60,501 nt of DNA. Source: an uncultured Anaeromyxobacter sp. (lineage in GTDB: Bacteria > Myxococcota > Myxococcia > Myxococcales > Anaeromyxobacteraceae). The notes under the pieces are model-generated. The model was given only the letters and a program-made list of their open reading frames with translations, was not told where the DNA came from and ran no database searches. Location: contig CAIOAK010000020.1 of NCBI GenBank assembly GCA_903855945.1, positions 1-60,501 on the forward strand, read 5' to 3'. Both the position numbers and the translations under genes were made by a program. Positions 48,893 through 60,501 of the stretch are shown piece by piece (positions within the stretch are counted from its first letter, which is position 1; each line of letters opens with the position of its first letter).

Positions 48893-50318
48893 CGCGGTGG
48901 TGATCGGTGGGGGACCCGGCGGCTACGTCGCGGCGATCCGGCTCGCCCAGCTCGGCAAGAAGACGGCGCTCGTGGAGAAGGAGTCCCTCGGCGGCGTGTG
49001 CCTCAACTGGGGGTGCATCCCTTCCAAGGCGCTCATCGCCGTGGGGAACCTCATCGACGAGATCAAGGGCGCCGCGGCACGCGGGATCCTGGTCGAGGAG
49101 CCCAGGGTCGACGTGGCGAAGCTGCGCGCCTACAAGGAGGGGGTCGTGAAGAAGCTCGTCTCGGGCATCGGTGCGCTCGAGAAGGGCAACGGGGTCGAGG
49201 TGCTGAAGGGGACGGCCACCTTCGTCGGTCCGAACGCCGTCGAGGTGGCGGGGGCGGGGGAGAAGGTCCGCGTGGAGGCCGGTGCGTTCATCCTGGCCAC
49301 CGGTGCGCGCCCGCTCGCCATCCCGGGATTCGCGTACGGAAAGGACATCTGGGGAGCCCGGGAGGCGCTCGATCTCCCCGAGATCCCCGGCCGGCTCGTC
49401 GTCATCGGCGGCGGCATCATCGGCCTCGAGCTCGGAACGGTCTACGCCAAGCTGGGTTCCAAGGTCACCGTCGTCGAGGCACTCCCCGGCATCCTCACGG
49501 GTGTCGATCCCGAGGCGGTCCGGATCGTCCAGAAGCGACTTCGCCATCTCGGCATCGACGTCCATGTGAACGCCAAGGCGAAGGGCCTCGACGCGGCGAA
49601 CGGCGCGAGCTCCGTCCGGATCGAGCTGGACGGCAAGGAGCAGTCGATCCCCGCCGACAAGGTCCTCGTGGCCGTGGGATTCCGGCCGAACAGCGAGGGG
49701 CTCGGGCTCGATGTCGCGGGCGTGAAGGTGGACGGGAAGGGGTTCGTGCAGGTGGACGATCAGCTCCAAACCTCCAACCCGGCGGTCTTCGCCATCGGCG
49801 ACGTGGTGGGCCCGCCATTCCTGGCCCACAAGGCCTCCAAGGAGGGCGAGATCGCCGCCGAGGTGATCGCCGGGCACCGCGCGGCCCGCGACTGGGTGGC
49901 CATGCCGGGGGCCATCTTCACCGACCCGGAGGTGGCCACGGCGGGGCTCTCCGAGGAGCAGGCCCGGGCGAAGGGGCTCGATCCCCTCATCGGAAAGTTC
50001 GCCTTCGCCGCGCTCGGCCGGGCCATCGCCATCGACCACACCGAAGGATTCGTGAAGGTGGTGGTGGACCGGGAGTCGAAGGTGCTCCTCGGGGTCACCA
50101 TGGTGGGGCCGGAGGCGTCGGACCTCATCGCCGAGGCCACGCTGGCCCTCGAGATGGGCGCCTACGCCGAGGACGTCGCGCTCACCATCCACGCGCACCC
50201 CACGCTCGCGGAGGCGTTCATGGAGGCCTGCAAGGCCGCCCTCGGGGAGGCGATCCACGCCATCAACCGGCCCGAGCGACCCCGCAAGGAGAAGGCCGGC
50301 GCACCCGCGCCAGGGTAG
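48873..50318 (+). CDS. lpd: Dihydrolipoamide dehydrogenase E3 (481 aa)
   Basis: It re-oxidises dihydrolipoamide using FAD and NAD. VVIGGGPGGYVAAIRLAQLG is the FAD site, SLGGVCLNWGCIPSKA the redox disulfide, VVIGGGIIGLELGTVYAKLG the NAD site, and the C-terminal HAHPTLAEAF carries the catalytic His-Glu. Length is normal. ATG 48873 overlaps the tcdA tail. It completes the E1-E2-E3 set of this cluster. Confidence 0.97.
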   Translation: MTTKTFDAVVIGGGPGGYVAAIRLAQLGKKTALVEKESLGGVCLNWGCIPSKALIAVGNLIDEIKGAAARGILVEEPRVDVAKLRAYKEGVVKKLVSGIGALEKGNGVEVLKGTATFVGPNAVEVAGAGEKVRVEAGAFILATGARPLAIPGFAYGKDIWGAREALDLPEIPGRLVVIGGGIIGLELGTVYAKLGSKVTVVEALPGILTGVDPEAVRIVQKRLRHLGIDVHVNAKAKGLDAANGASSVRIELDGKEQSIPADKVLVAVGFRPNSEGLGLDVAGVKVDGKGFVQVDDQLQTSNPAVFAIGDVVGPPFLAHKASKEGEIAAEVIAGHRAARDWVAMPGAIFTDPEVATAGLSEEQARAKGLDPLIGKFAFAALGRAIAIDHTEGFVKVVVDRESKVLLGVTMVGPEASDLIAEATLALEMGAYAEDVALTIHAHPTLAEAFMEACKAALGEAIHAINRPERPRKEKAGAPAPG

Positions 50319-50324
50319 GCCGGC

Positions 50325-51461
<1,137 letters not shown>

Positions 51462-51465
51462 AGAG

Positions 51466-52857
51466 ATGATCACCGTCGAGAAGATCGGCGGCACGTCGAT
51501 GTCCAAGTTCGACGACGTGCTCGCGAACATCATGCTGCGCGACCCGAAGCAGGTGAACGGCCGGGTCTACATCGTGTCGGCGTACGCCGGCGTCACGAAC
51601 GAACTGCTCGAGCACAAGAAGACCGGTCAGCCGGGCATCTACGCCCGGTTCGCCTCGGGCGACGACTACCACGGCGCCCTCGCGGCCCTCCTCGGGAAGC
51701 TGAAGTCGATCAACGCCGGGTTCGCCTCCATCGGCCTCGACGTCACGGTGGCCGACGACTTCCTCGACCGACGGATGCGGGAGTTGCGGGCTTACCTCGA
51801 CTCCATGCGCCACGTGCTGGCGAGCGGCTACCTGCGCAGGGACAACGTGCTGCTCGCCGCTCGCGAGATGCTTGCCGCCATCGGCGAGGCCCACAGCGCG
51901 TTCAACAGCGTGGCCATCCTTCGCGCCAAGGGGATCCGGGCGCAGCTCCTCGACCTCTCCGGCTTCGACGACGACGATCCGCTCACCATCGATCAGCGCA
52001 TCCACGCGAGCTTCCAGGGAGTGGACGTGGCAGGGCAGGTGGTCGTGGTCACCGGATACACGAAGGGGACCGAGGGCATCATGCGGGAGTTCGACCGCGG
52101 GTACTCCGAGGTGACCTTCAGCAAGGTGGCGGTGGAGCTTCGCCCCGCAGAGGCCATCATCCACAAGGAGTTCCACCTCTCGTCTGCCGACCCCGAGATC
52201 GTCGGAGCGCAGAACACCGTCCTCGTGGGGATGACCAACTACGACGTGGCGGACCAGCTCGCCGACGTGGGGATGGAGGCCATCCACCCCAAGGCCGCCA
52301 AGCCGATGGAGCTCGCCGGGATCCCCATCCGCCTCAAGAACACCTTCGAGCCCGACCACCCCGGCACCCTCATCACGAAGGAATACGTCGGCAGCAAGGC
52401 GCGCATCGAGGTGATCGCCGGCTCCCCCAAGGTGACCGCCATCGAGATCCACGATCCATCGATGGTCGGGGCGGTGGGCTTCGACGCGAAGGTGCTGGAG
52501 ATCTTCGGGCGCCACTCGGTCTCGTACATCCTGAAGGCGACCAACGCGAACTCGATCACCCACGTGGTCTGGGACAAGGCGGTCACCCCGAGCTTCATCG
52601 AGGAGCTGGAGAACGCCTACGAGACCGTGACGGTCGTCCCCTCGGCCATCGTCTGCGCCATCGGGACCAACATCGCCTTCCCGGGCGTGCTGGCCCGCGC
52701 CACCGAGGCGCTCGCGACTCAGCGGATCAACGTGAATGCGGTATCCCAGTCGCTGCGACAGACCAACATCCAGTTCGTCATCGACCGGGGCGACTACAAG
52801 AGGGCGATCGCCGCCCTGAACGACGCCCTCTGCCTTCACCCGCCCACCGCCGCGTAG
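51466..52857 (+). CDS. Aspartokinase, variant type (463 aa)
   Basis: It phosphorylates aspartate. The kinase start is VEKIGGTSMSKFDDVLANI instead of the usual VxKFGGTS; this form resembles the Ask type known from ectoine clusters. GFDDDDPLTIDQRI, VVVTGYTKGTEGIM, the EFDRGYSEVTFSKVA region, and a C-terminal ACT pair (VGAVGFDAKVLEIFGRHSVSYILKATNANSI; SAIVCAIGTN) are seen. No ectABC genes are nearby. ATG 51466 lies four bases after the lipB stop, so it may be cotranscribed with the lipoate cluster. Confidence 0.92.
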   Translation: MITVEKIGGTSMSKFDDVLANIMLRDPKQVNGRVYIVSAYAGVTNELLEHKKTGQPGIYARFASGDDYHGALAALLGKLKSINAGFASIGLDVTVADDFLDRRMRELRAYLDSMRHVLASGYLRRDNVLLAAREMLAAIGEAHSAFNSVAILRAKGIRAQLLDLSGFDDDDPLTIDQRIHASFQGVDVAGQVVVVTGYTKGTEGIMREFDRGYSEVTFSKVAVELRPAEAIIHKEFHLSSADPEIVGAQNTVLVGMTNYDVADQLADVGMEAIHPKAAKPMELAGIPIRLKNTFEPDHPGTLITKEYVGSKARIEVIAGSPKVTAIEIHDPSMVGAVGFDAKVLEIFGRHSVSYILKATNANSITHVVWDKAVTPSFIEELENAYETVTVVPSAIVCAIGTNIAFPGVLARATEALATQRINVNAVSQSLRQTNIQFVIDRGDYKRAIAALNDALCLHPPTAA

Positions 52858-52869
52858 CGGGGGCATCGG

Positions 52870-54375
<1,506 letters not shown>

Positions 54376-54448
54376 GTGCACCTCCGGCGTGGGATGCATC
54401 GCATGTTTCCGGGGCGATTCCCACCCCGCCCGGTCGTGGCGCGCCGCT

Positions 54449-54457
54449 TGCTATGAA
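54449..54457 (+). promoter_or_regulatory. Extended -10 of the ComEA-like gene
   Basis: TGC-TATGAA lies eight bases before the ATG at 54466, between the divergent hutH and comEA genes. The transcript would start at or very near the start codon. Confidence 0.4.
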
Positions 54458-54465
54458 GGCAGGGC

Positions 54466-54861
54466 ATGGCCCACCGCGTGGCGATCGCCCTCCTCGTCCT
54501 GGCAGCCCTCCTCCCGACCGCCTTGCGCCGCCTCCCCTCACGCCGCGCCCGTCCATGCGAGATCGAGGGGCGCGGGACCGAGCCGTTCCACTGGCTCGGG
54601 TGCCGGGGGGATTCCGGCGCGGAGCGTCCGCTGCGCGGTCTCGAACTCGTCCTCCTCGGCCGTACGGTGGACATCGATCGGGCCACCGCGGAGGACCTGG
54701 CTGCGGTGCCCGGGATCGGTACCTCCCTCGCCGTGGATGTGGTCCGGGACCGGGAGGAGAGGGGCCCGTTCCTGCATCCGGATGAGCTGCGCAGGGTCAG
54801 GGGGATCGGTCCGGTGCGCCTCGAGCGAGCCCGCCCTTACATCCGGGCCTCGTCACCTTGA
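54466..54861 (+). CDS. Membrane-anchored ComEA-like helix-hairpin-helix protein (131 aa)
   Basis: An N-terminal hydrophobic segment (VAIALLVLAALLPTAL) is followed by a linker with two Cys (CEIEG, WLGCRG) and a C-terminal HhH domain (VDIDRATAEDLAAVPGIGTSLAVDVV, LRRVRGIGPVRLERARPYI). ComEA in Gram-positives and Gram-negatives binds incoming DNA in the envelope, so a periplasmic DNA-binding role is likely. No other competence genes are near. Confidence 0.8.
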   Translation: MAHRVAIALLVLAALLPTALRRLPSRRARPCEIEGRGTEPFHWLGCRGDSGAERPLRGLELVLLGRTVDIDRATAEDLAAVPGIGTSLAVDVVRDREERGPFLHPDELRRVRGIGPVRLERARPYIRASSP

Positions 54862-54869
54862 GGAGCGAA

Positions 54870-55553
54870 TCAGAGGAAGGTGGCGACGCCGACGACCAGG
54901 CTGCCGGCGGATGCCGAGCTCTTCCCGACCTGAAGGGTGTCGTTGAGTCGCTTCCCGGTCGCCGGATCGTTCAGCCGGGACGGGTAGCCGAGGTTGACGC
55001 GCATCTTTCCCACGCCGCGGGCGAGCCGGTGCACCACGAGCGCCGTACCGTCCGGCTCCACGCGCGTCACGAGCCCCACGTGCGCAGGAGCCCCGCCCGG
55101 CCTGTCCGCGAGGAAGACCACGTCGCCGGGGGCGGAGCGGATGCCCGTCCTCAAGGCGCCGCGCCCCTTCGCGAGGTCGAGCAGTGCCACCGCGTTCTTC
55201 GCGTCGGTGGGCAATGGCTTGCCGGCGTGGTCGAAGGCGGCACGCACGACAGCCGTGCAGCCGGCGCCGTAGTTGCGTCCATCCACGACCACGTCCCGGT
55301 GGCCGACGAGCGACTGGGCGGCGTCCACCGCGAGCTGGACGTCCGGCTTCAGCGGGGGTTCAGCGGGCGAGGTCTTGGCGCCCGAAGCGAGAGCCGGGCC
55401 GGCACCGCGTGCGTCACGGGTACCGGCCCGGCCATCACCGGCGGGCGGGGGCAGGGGTCGGCGGGCCGCGGCCGCCTGGCTGGACGCGCAGGCGAGGTTT
55501 CCCATCGCCAGGGCCAGCAGGAGAACCGCTCGAGTTGCCGCCATGGGCGCCAT
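54870..55553 (-). CDS. NlpC/P60-like lipoprotein (about 227 aa)
   Basis: A lipoprotein signal with lipobox NLAC (AVLLLALAMGNLAC) and a Pro/Ala-rich linker precede a C-terminal papain-like domain: NYGAGCTAVVRAAFDHAG with the putative catalytic Cys, APGDVVFL, and AHVGLVTRVEPDG with the putative catalytic His. NlpC/P60 or CHAP-type hydrolases cut peptidoglycan peptides. The start is ATG 55553 or 55544. It is convergent with the ComEA-like gene and divergent from the helicase. Confidence 0.75.
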   Translation of the reverse strand: MAPMAATRAVLLLALAMGNLACASSQAAAARRPLPPPAGDGRAGTRDARGAGPALASGAKTSPAEPPLKPDVQLAVDAAQSLVGHRDVVVDGRNYGAGCTAVVRAAFDHAGKPLPTDAKNAVALLDLAKGRGALRTGIRSAPGDVVFLADRPGGAPAHVGLVTRVEPDGTALVVHRLARGVGKMRVNLGYPSRLNDPATGKRLNDTLQVGKSSASAGSLVVGVATFL

Positions 55554-55635
55554 GCTAACCGGGACCGATCCCACGTCCAGTTCCCGATCGTGCGATATCG
55601 CCCTGTCGGACGGCGATGCTAGTTGTGCCGGCTCG

Positions 55636-57762
55636 ATGACGCGCCGCTACCAGCTCAAGTCCGCCACCGGCGCGCCGCGCCCGTTCGACTCCGGTGGGAA
55701 GCTCAACGACGAGCAGCTGGCGGTCGTCGAGGCACCCGACGGTCCGCTCCTCGTCATCGCCGGCGCTGGATCCGGAAAGACCCGCACGCTCACATGGCGC
55801 GTGGCCCGGTTGCTCCACGCCCACCTCGAGCCCGAGTCGCTCCTCCTCCTCACCTTCACCAACAAGGCGGCCCGGGAGATGCTCGGGCGGGTCGAGGAGG
55901 TGGCCCGCATCGACACCCGGCGAATCTGGGGCGGAACCTTCCATCACGTGGCGCATCGGGTCCTGCGGGAGCACGCGGGGCTGCTCGGCTACGAGAAGGG
56001 CTACTCCATCCTCGACCGGGAGGACGGTCGGGACGTCATGTCGGCGGCCATCGCCGACTGCGGCCTGGCGGTGGGAGCGCGCCGCTTCCCGAAGGCCGAC
56101 GTCCTCATCGACCTCGTCTCCATGGCGGTGAACACGCAGACGCCGCTCTCCGACGTGCTCATCGACCGCCGCCCCCAGTTCGCCCCGCTCCTGGAGGACG
56201 TCCTGCGGGTGGCGCGCCGCTACGCCGAGCGGAAGCACGGCATGAACGCCATGGACTTCGACGACCTGCTCCTCAACTGGAAGGTGCTCCTCGTGGAGCA
56301 CGAAACGGTGCGCAGGCTCCTCGCCGAGCGTTTCCGGCACGTCCTCGTGGACGAGTACCAGGACACGAACCGCCTCCAGGGGGACGTGGTGGACCTGCTC
56401 GCCTCCCACCACCGCAACCTCTGCGTCGTCGGTGACGACGCCCAGAGCATCTACTCCTTCCGGGGTGCGCACTTCGCCAACATCCTGGAGTTCGAGAAGC
56501 GCTACCCGGATGCACGGCGGTTCCACCTCACGGTGAACTACCGCTCCACGCCCCAGATCCTCGACCTCGCCAACGCCTCCATCGAGAACAACTTCAAGCA
56601 GTTCAAGAAGGAGCTCCGCAGCGTGCGTCCCAACGGGTCCTTGCCGGGCCTCGTGCCGTGCCGCGACGTGGAGCAGCAGGCCGCCTTCGTGGCCCAGCGG
56701 GTGCTCGAGCTGCGCGACGAGGGGATCCCCCTCCCGGAGATCGCGGTCCTCTACCGGGCCCACCATCACTCCATGGAGATCCAGTTCGAGCTGGCCCGCC
56801 GCGGGATCCCCTTCGTGGTGCGCAGCGGTGTCCGATTCTTCGAGGCGGCCCACATCAAGGACGTCCTCGCCCACGTCCGGTTCGCCCACAACCCCGGGGA
56901 CGAGCTGGCGCTGAAGCGGGTCCTCAAGCTCTTCCCGGGCATGGGGAGCATGACCGCCGACGCGGTCTGGAACGCGCTCGCGGCCCGTCGGCGAGGCGGG
57001 GCCGGGTCGGTGGACGAGCTCGCATCCCCCGATGTGGCGAGCCAGGTGCCGCCGAAGGCCAGGGAGGGTTACCGGCGAGCGACCGAGCTGCTCCGTGCCA
57101 TCTCTCGACCGCCCACCCGGGACCTTCCGGGAGAGTCGATCGACCGGATCCTCGAGGGCGGGTACGAGGAATACCTGCGCAGCGCCTTCCTGAACTCCGA
57201 CGCCCGGGTGGAGGACATCCGGCAGCTCGCCGACTACGCGAGGGGTTACGAGGACGGGGAGACCTTCCTCTCGGAGATCGCGCTCCTCACCGAGCTCACC
57301 GCGGAGACGGTGGCCGAGGGGGAGGAGCCGGACGAGAAGATGGTCCTCTCCAGCGTCCACCAGTCGAAGGGGCTGGAGTGGCGGGCCATCTTCGTGGTCT
57401 GGCTCGCCGACGGGCGCTTCCCGAGCGCCCAGGCCCTGCGCGACCCGGAAGGGGAGGAGGAGGAGCGGCGCCTCTTCTACGTGGCCTGCACCCGGGCGAA
57501 GGACGAACTCACGCTCTGCCATCCGCTGGTGACAGCGCCGCGGGACCGGGAGCGGGTGGTCCTCAAGGCCTCCCGGTTCCTGGAGGAACTGCCCGGGGAG
57601 CCGGCCGTGTACGAGCGCTGGCAGCTGGATGACGTCGCCGGTCCCCCGGCGCTCGGCCCCGGGATCCCTCCTGCCGGCACCGCGCTCCCGGCCATGGCGA
57701 TGCCGCGCCTCTTCGCCTCCGGATCGGGTGAGGACGAGGGGGGCGAGGACGTTCCCTTCTAG
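55636..57762 (+). CDS. UvrD/Rep/PcrA-type superfamily 1 DNA helicase (708 aa)
   Basis: Helicase motifs in order: Walker A AGAGSGKT (residues 42-49), FTNKAAREM, DEYQDTN (239-245), GDDAQSIYSFRGA, NYRSTPQIL, SVHQSKGLEW, and YVACTRAKDEL. It translocates 3' to 5' on single-stranded DNA and acts in repair and replication. The tail is short and acidic (GEDEGGEDVPF), unlike the C-terminal RNAP-binding Tudor of UvrD. ATG 55636 was chosen; a TGC-TAGTTG extended -10 lies ten bases upstream. Confidence 0.95.
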   Translation: MTRRYQLKSATGAPRPFDSGGKLNDEQLAVVEAPDGPLLVIAGAGSGKTRTLTWRVARLLHAHLEPESLLLLTFTNKAAREMLGRVEEVARIDTRRIWGGTFHHVAHRVLREHAGLLGYEKGYSILDREDGRDVMSAAIADCGLAVGARRFPKADVLIDLVSMAVNTQTPLSDVLIDRRPQFAPLLEDVLRVARRYAERKHGMNAMDFDDLLLNWKVLLVEHETVRRLLAERFRHVLVDEYQDTNRLQGDVVDLLASHHRNLCVVGDDAQSIYSFRGAHFANILEFEKRYPDARRFHLTVNYRSTPQILDLANASIENNFKQFKKELRSVRPNGSLPGLVPCRDVEQQAAFVAQRVLELRDEGIPLPEIAVLYRAHHHSMEIQFELARRGIPFVVRSGVRFFEAAHIKDVLAHVRFAHNPGDELALKRVLKLFPGMGSMTADAVWNALAARRRGGAGSVDELASPDVASQVPPKAREGYRRATELLRAISRPPTRDLPGESIDRILEGGYEEYLRSAFLNSDARVEDIRQLADYARGYEDGETFLSEIALLTELTAETVAEGEEPDEKMVLSSVHQSKGLEWRAIFVVWLADGRFPSAQALRDPEGEEEERRLFYVACTRAKDELTLCHPLVTAPRDRERVVLKASRFLEELPGEPAVYERWQLDDVAGPPALGPGIPPAGTALPAMAMPRLFASGSGEDEGGEDVPF

Positions 57763-57787
57763 CCGGACCGTGTTACCGTCGTCGGGC

Positions 57788-59398
<1,611 letters not shown>

Positions 59399-59400
59399 CG

Positions 59401-59829
59401 TTGCGCTTCGCTTCCCCCGAGTGGCTCGAGGCGGTGGTACGGGAGGTGAACGATCATCCGGACCTGTCCCGCGCGCTGGAGGGGCTCGGAGCCGATTTCG
59501 CGGCCGTGGTCGAGCGGGATCCCCGCCTGCTTCCCCGGGGCGCAGCGGCGTGGGGGCGGCAATCGGGCGGACGGATCGTGGAGCAGCGGGTCCTCGAGGA
59601 CGAGGACGACATCCTGGAGCTGGACCCGGCTTACGTGGTCCGGGCGCCGCTCGCGACCTGGCGGGCGCTCCTCGACGGGCGGGAGGACCCTGTCCGGGCG
59701 GCGCTCTCCGGTCGGGTGAAGGTGAAGGGCGACCTCGACGCGCTGGTGCGGCGCGCCGGATACCGCTACATCGTGGAAGGGGCGATCGGGCGGATTCCGA
59801 CCGAGTTCCCCGGAGAGGAGGGTCGATGA
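59401..59829 (+). CDS. SCP2-like sterol/lipid-carrier domain protein (142 aa)
   Basis: LRFASPEWLEAVVREVNDHPDLSRAL at the N-terminus, FAAVVERDPRLL and the long C-terminal segment WRALLDGREDPVRAALSGRVKVKGDLDALVRRAGYR (the SCP2 pattern of an amphipathic helix after a GRxKVxGD) indicate an SCP2-like lipid-binding fold. TTG 59401 is the preferred start, directly after the Hsp70 stop; TTG 59395 and GTG 59380 are in-frame alternatives. It overlaps the next gene (ATGA). Confidence 0.75.
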   Translation: MRFASPEWLEAVVREVNDHPDLSRALEGLGADFAAVVERDPRLLPRGAAAWGRQSGGRIVEQRVLEDEDDILELDPAYVVRAPLATWRALLDGREDPVRAALSGRVKVKGDLDALVRRAGYRYIVEGAIGRIPTEFPGEEGR

Positions 59830-60119
59830 GCAAGGGACCGAAGGGAATCCCGGAGGCGATCCGGGAGCAGGGGGTCGCGCTCGCTTCACGCGCAGTGAAG
59901 GCCGTGCTCGAGGATCCCCGGGGGCAGGAGTTCCTCGCCGCCGCGGTCGGGGCCGCGCAGAAGGGGAAGCGGCGCGTCGAGGAGGTCCAGGGCCAGGTGC
60001 TCCGCGCCGCCGGCCTGCCGACCAAGGGCGACTACGACGACGTGGCGAAGAGCATGGCCCGGATGAAGCGGAAGCTGCGCGATCTGGCCCGGCAGGTGGA
60101 CGACGAGCGGAAGCGTTGA
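59826..60119 (+). CDS. Small helical protein, phasin-like by length and composition (97 aa)
   Basis: The family is not recognised. The protein is Lys/Arg/Ala-rich, with helices VALASRAVKAVLEDP, EFLAAAVGAAQKGKRRVEEVQGQVLRAAG and DVAKSMARMKRKLRDLARQVDDERKR. No signal or membrane segment is seen. Coiled-coil-like ends and small size resemble phasins or granule-associated proteins, but there is no direct evidence. The ATG overlaps the SCP2-like stop, so Hsp70, SCP2-like and this protein form one translational unit. Confidence 0.7.
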   Translation: MSKGPKGIPEAIREQGVALASRAVKAVLEDPRGQEFLAAAVGAAQKGKRRVEEVQGQVLRAAGLPTKGDYDDVAKSMARMKRKLRDLARQVDDERKR

Positions 60120-60171
60120 CAGGGTGGGGGTGCACCGGCATACTCCGCGGCCGTTTTCGAATTCAGGTTCA

Positions 60172-60246
60172 GGGCGCTTAGCTCAGCGGTAGAGCACTGC
60201 CTTCACACGGCAGGGGTCGAAGGTTCGAAACCTTCAGCGCCCACCA
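60172..60246 (+). tRNA. tRNA-Val (CAC)
   Basis: The acceptor GGGCGCT pairs with AGCGCCC. The D arm (GCTC, loop AGCGGTA, GAGC) is followed by an anticodon stem CTGCC/GGCAG with loop TTCACAC, giving anticodon CAC, which reads GUG (Val). The T arm is GAAGG-TTCGAAA-CCTTC. The CCA end is encoded (60244-60246). Confidence 0.97.
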
Positions 60247-60263
60247 AAAAACAGAAGAAATCA

Positions 60264-60296
60264 GGGCGGTTAGCCGAGAGGCCGACCGCCTTTTTT
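60264..60296 (+). terminator. Intrinsic terminator after tRNA-Val
   Basis: GGCGGT (60265-60270), then TA, GCC, loop GAGA, GGC, CG and ACCGCC (60285-60290) form a stem directly followed by TTTTTT (60291-60296). This is a classical Rho-independent terminator. Confidence 0.9.
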
Positions 60297-60501
60297 CTTG
60301 CCTCCGGGAGGAGGGTGCTCCGGGGTACCAGCCGGGGTACCAAATTTCACCCGCTTGGGGCGTGTCGCCCCCCGGCGCCCTCCTAGCACTCGCTACCCTG
60401 GGCCGGCATGGCGTAGACGCCAAGGACGGGGCCGCGGGGGCCACAGGGGCAACAGGTCGAGGTCGGGGTGAGCCGAAGTCCTCGACACGGTCTTGTCGGG
60501 G
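60297..60501. other. Distal end of the window, no gene recognised
   Basis: No coding frame with a recognisable product is seen. Two copies of CCGGGGTACCA (60320-60330 and 60332-60342) stand side by side. Beyond them the sequence is G-rich and unremarkable. Confidence 0.5.

Noticed and set aside
60178-60444. An 88-residue minus-strand frame containing the string VSNLRPLPCEG
   Set aside because: It is antisense to the tRNA-Val; frames with this string are a well-known artefact of tRNA complements and not genes.

Overview
The window is very GC-rich, densely packed bacterial chromosome, with about 57 protein genes and one tRNA. Gene content points to a deltaproteobacterial lineage, most likely Myxococcota of the Anaeromyxobacter type. 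The pointers are an imuA-imuB-dnaE2 cassette behind a site resembling the Myxococcus LexA box, an SglK-like short Hsp70, a B12-dependent ribonucleotide reductase as the only RNR seen, and many GTG/TTG starts. This placement is inference from content; no 16S rRNA is present. I see no prophage, insertion sequence, CRISPR array or rRNA.

Layout. 1-2.9 kb: a cut-off helical-repeat protein, a small four-cysteine protein, a secreted CAP-domain protein, dciA and a thioredoxin. 3.2-8.7 kb: the SOS mutagenesis operon imuA-imuB-dnaE2 behind a dyad operator. 8.7-12.4 kb: a cupredoxin, then nrdJ facing it, with a regulatory region shared by nrdJ and lepA that carries a good NrdR-like box. 12.4-21 kb: lepA, a membrane protein, the pyrR-pyrB-pyrC-carA operon with four-base stop/start overlaps, an unknown protein, a PAS histidine kinase and a YdjC-type deacetylase. 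21-29 kb: mdh, sucC, sucD, ndk (TCA cycle and nucleotide supply), a CNNM/CorC protein, rlmN, a PfkB kinase and a phosphoesterase. 29-37.6 kb: a beta-propeller protein, a HARE-HTH/REase-fold protein with an arginine-rich tail, a HEAT lipoprotein, hom, a thioesterase, glpX, a START-like protein and a 57-residue protein. 37.6-42.8 kb: an SDR, eno, thiC, and moaA followed by a small exported rhodanese. 42.9-51.5 kb: a nearly complete lipoate-dependent 2-oxoacid dehydrogenase locus: lipA, E1 alpha, E1 beta, E2, tatD, tcdA, lpd and a lipB-Nudix fusion. 51.5-60.5 kb: an aspartokinase, hutH, a ComEA-like protein, an NlpC/P60-like lipoprotein, a UvrD helicase, an Hsp70, an SCP2-like protein, a small helical protein and tRNA-Val(CAC) with a clear terminator.

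The most notable observation is the rhodanese gene at 41354-41749 (minus strand). It reads through an in-frame TGA at the last position of the rhodanese active-site loop. The TGA is followed, 14 bases later, by a perfect 7-bp stem with a 5-base loop carrying G at loop position 2, as a bacterial SECIS requires. I interpret it as an exported selenocysteine rhodanese (CxxxxU) that ordinary gene calling would cut at residue 88. Other points worth checking are the LexA-type operator, the NrdR-like box, three genes whose -10 elements imply leaderless or nearly leaderless mRNAs (mdh, lipA, lepA), the LipB-Nudix fusion, a histone-H1-like tail on SucD, and the HARE-HTH/REase/poly-Arg protein.
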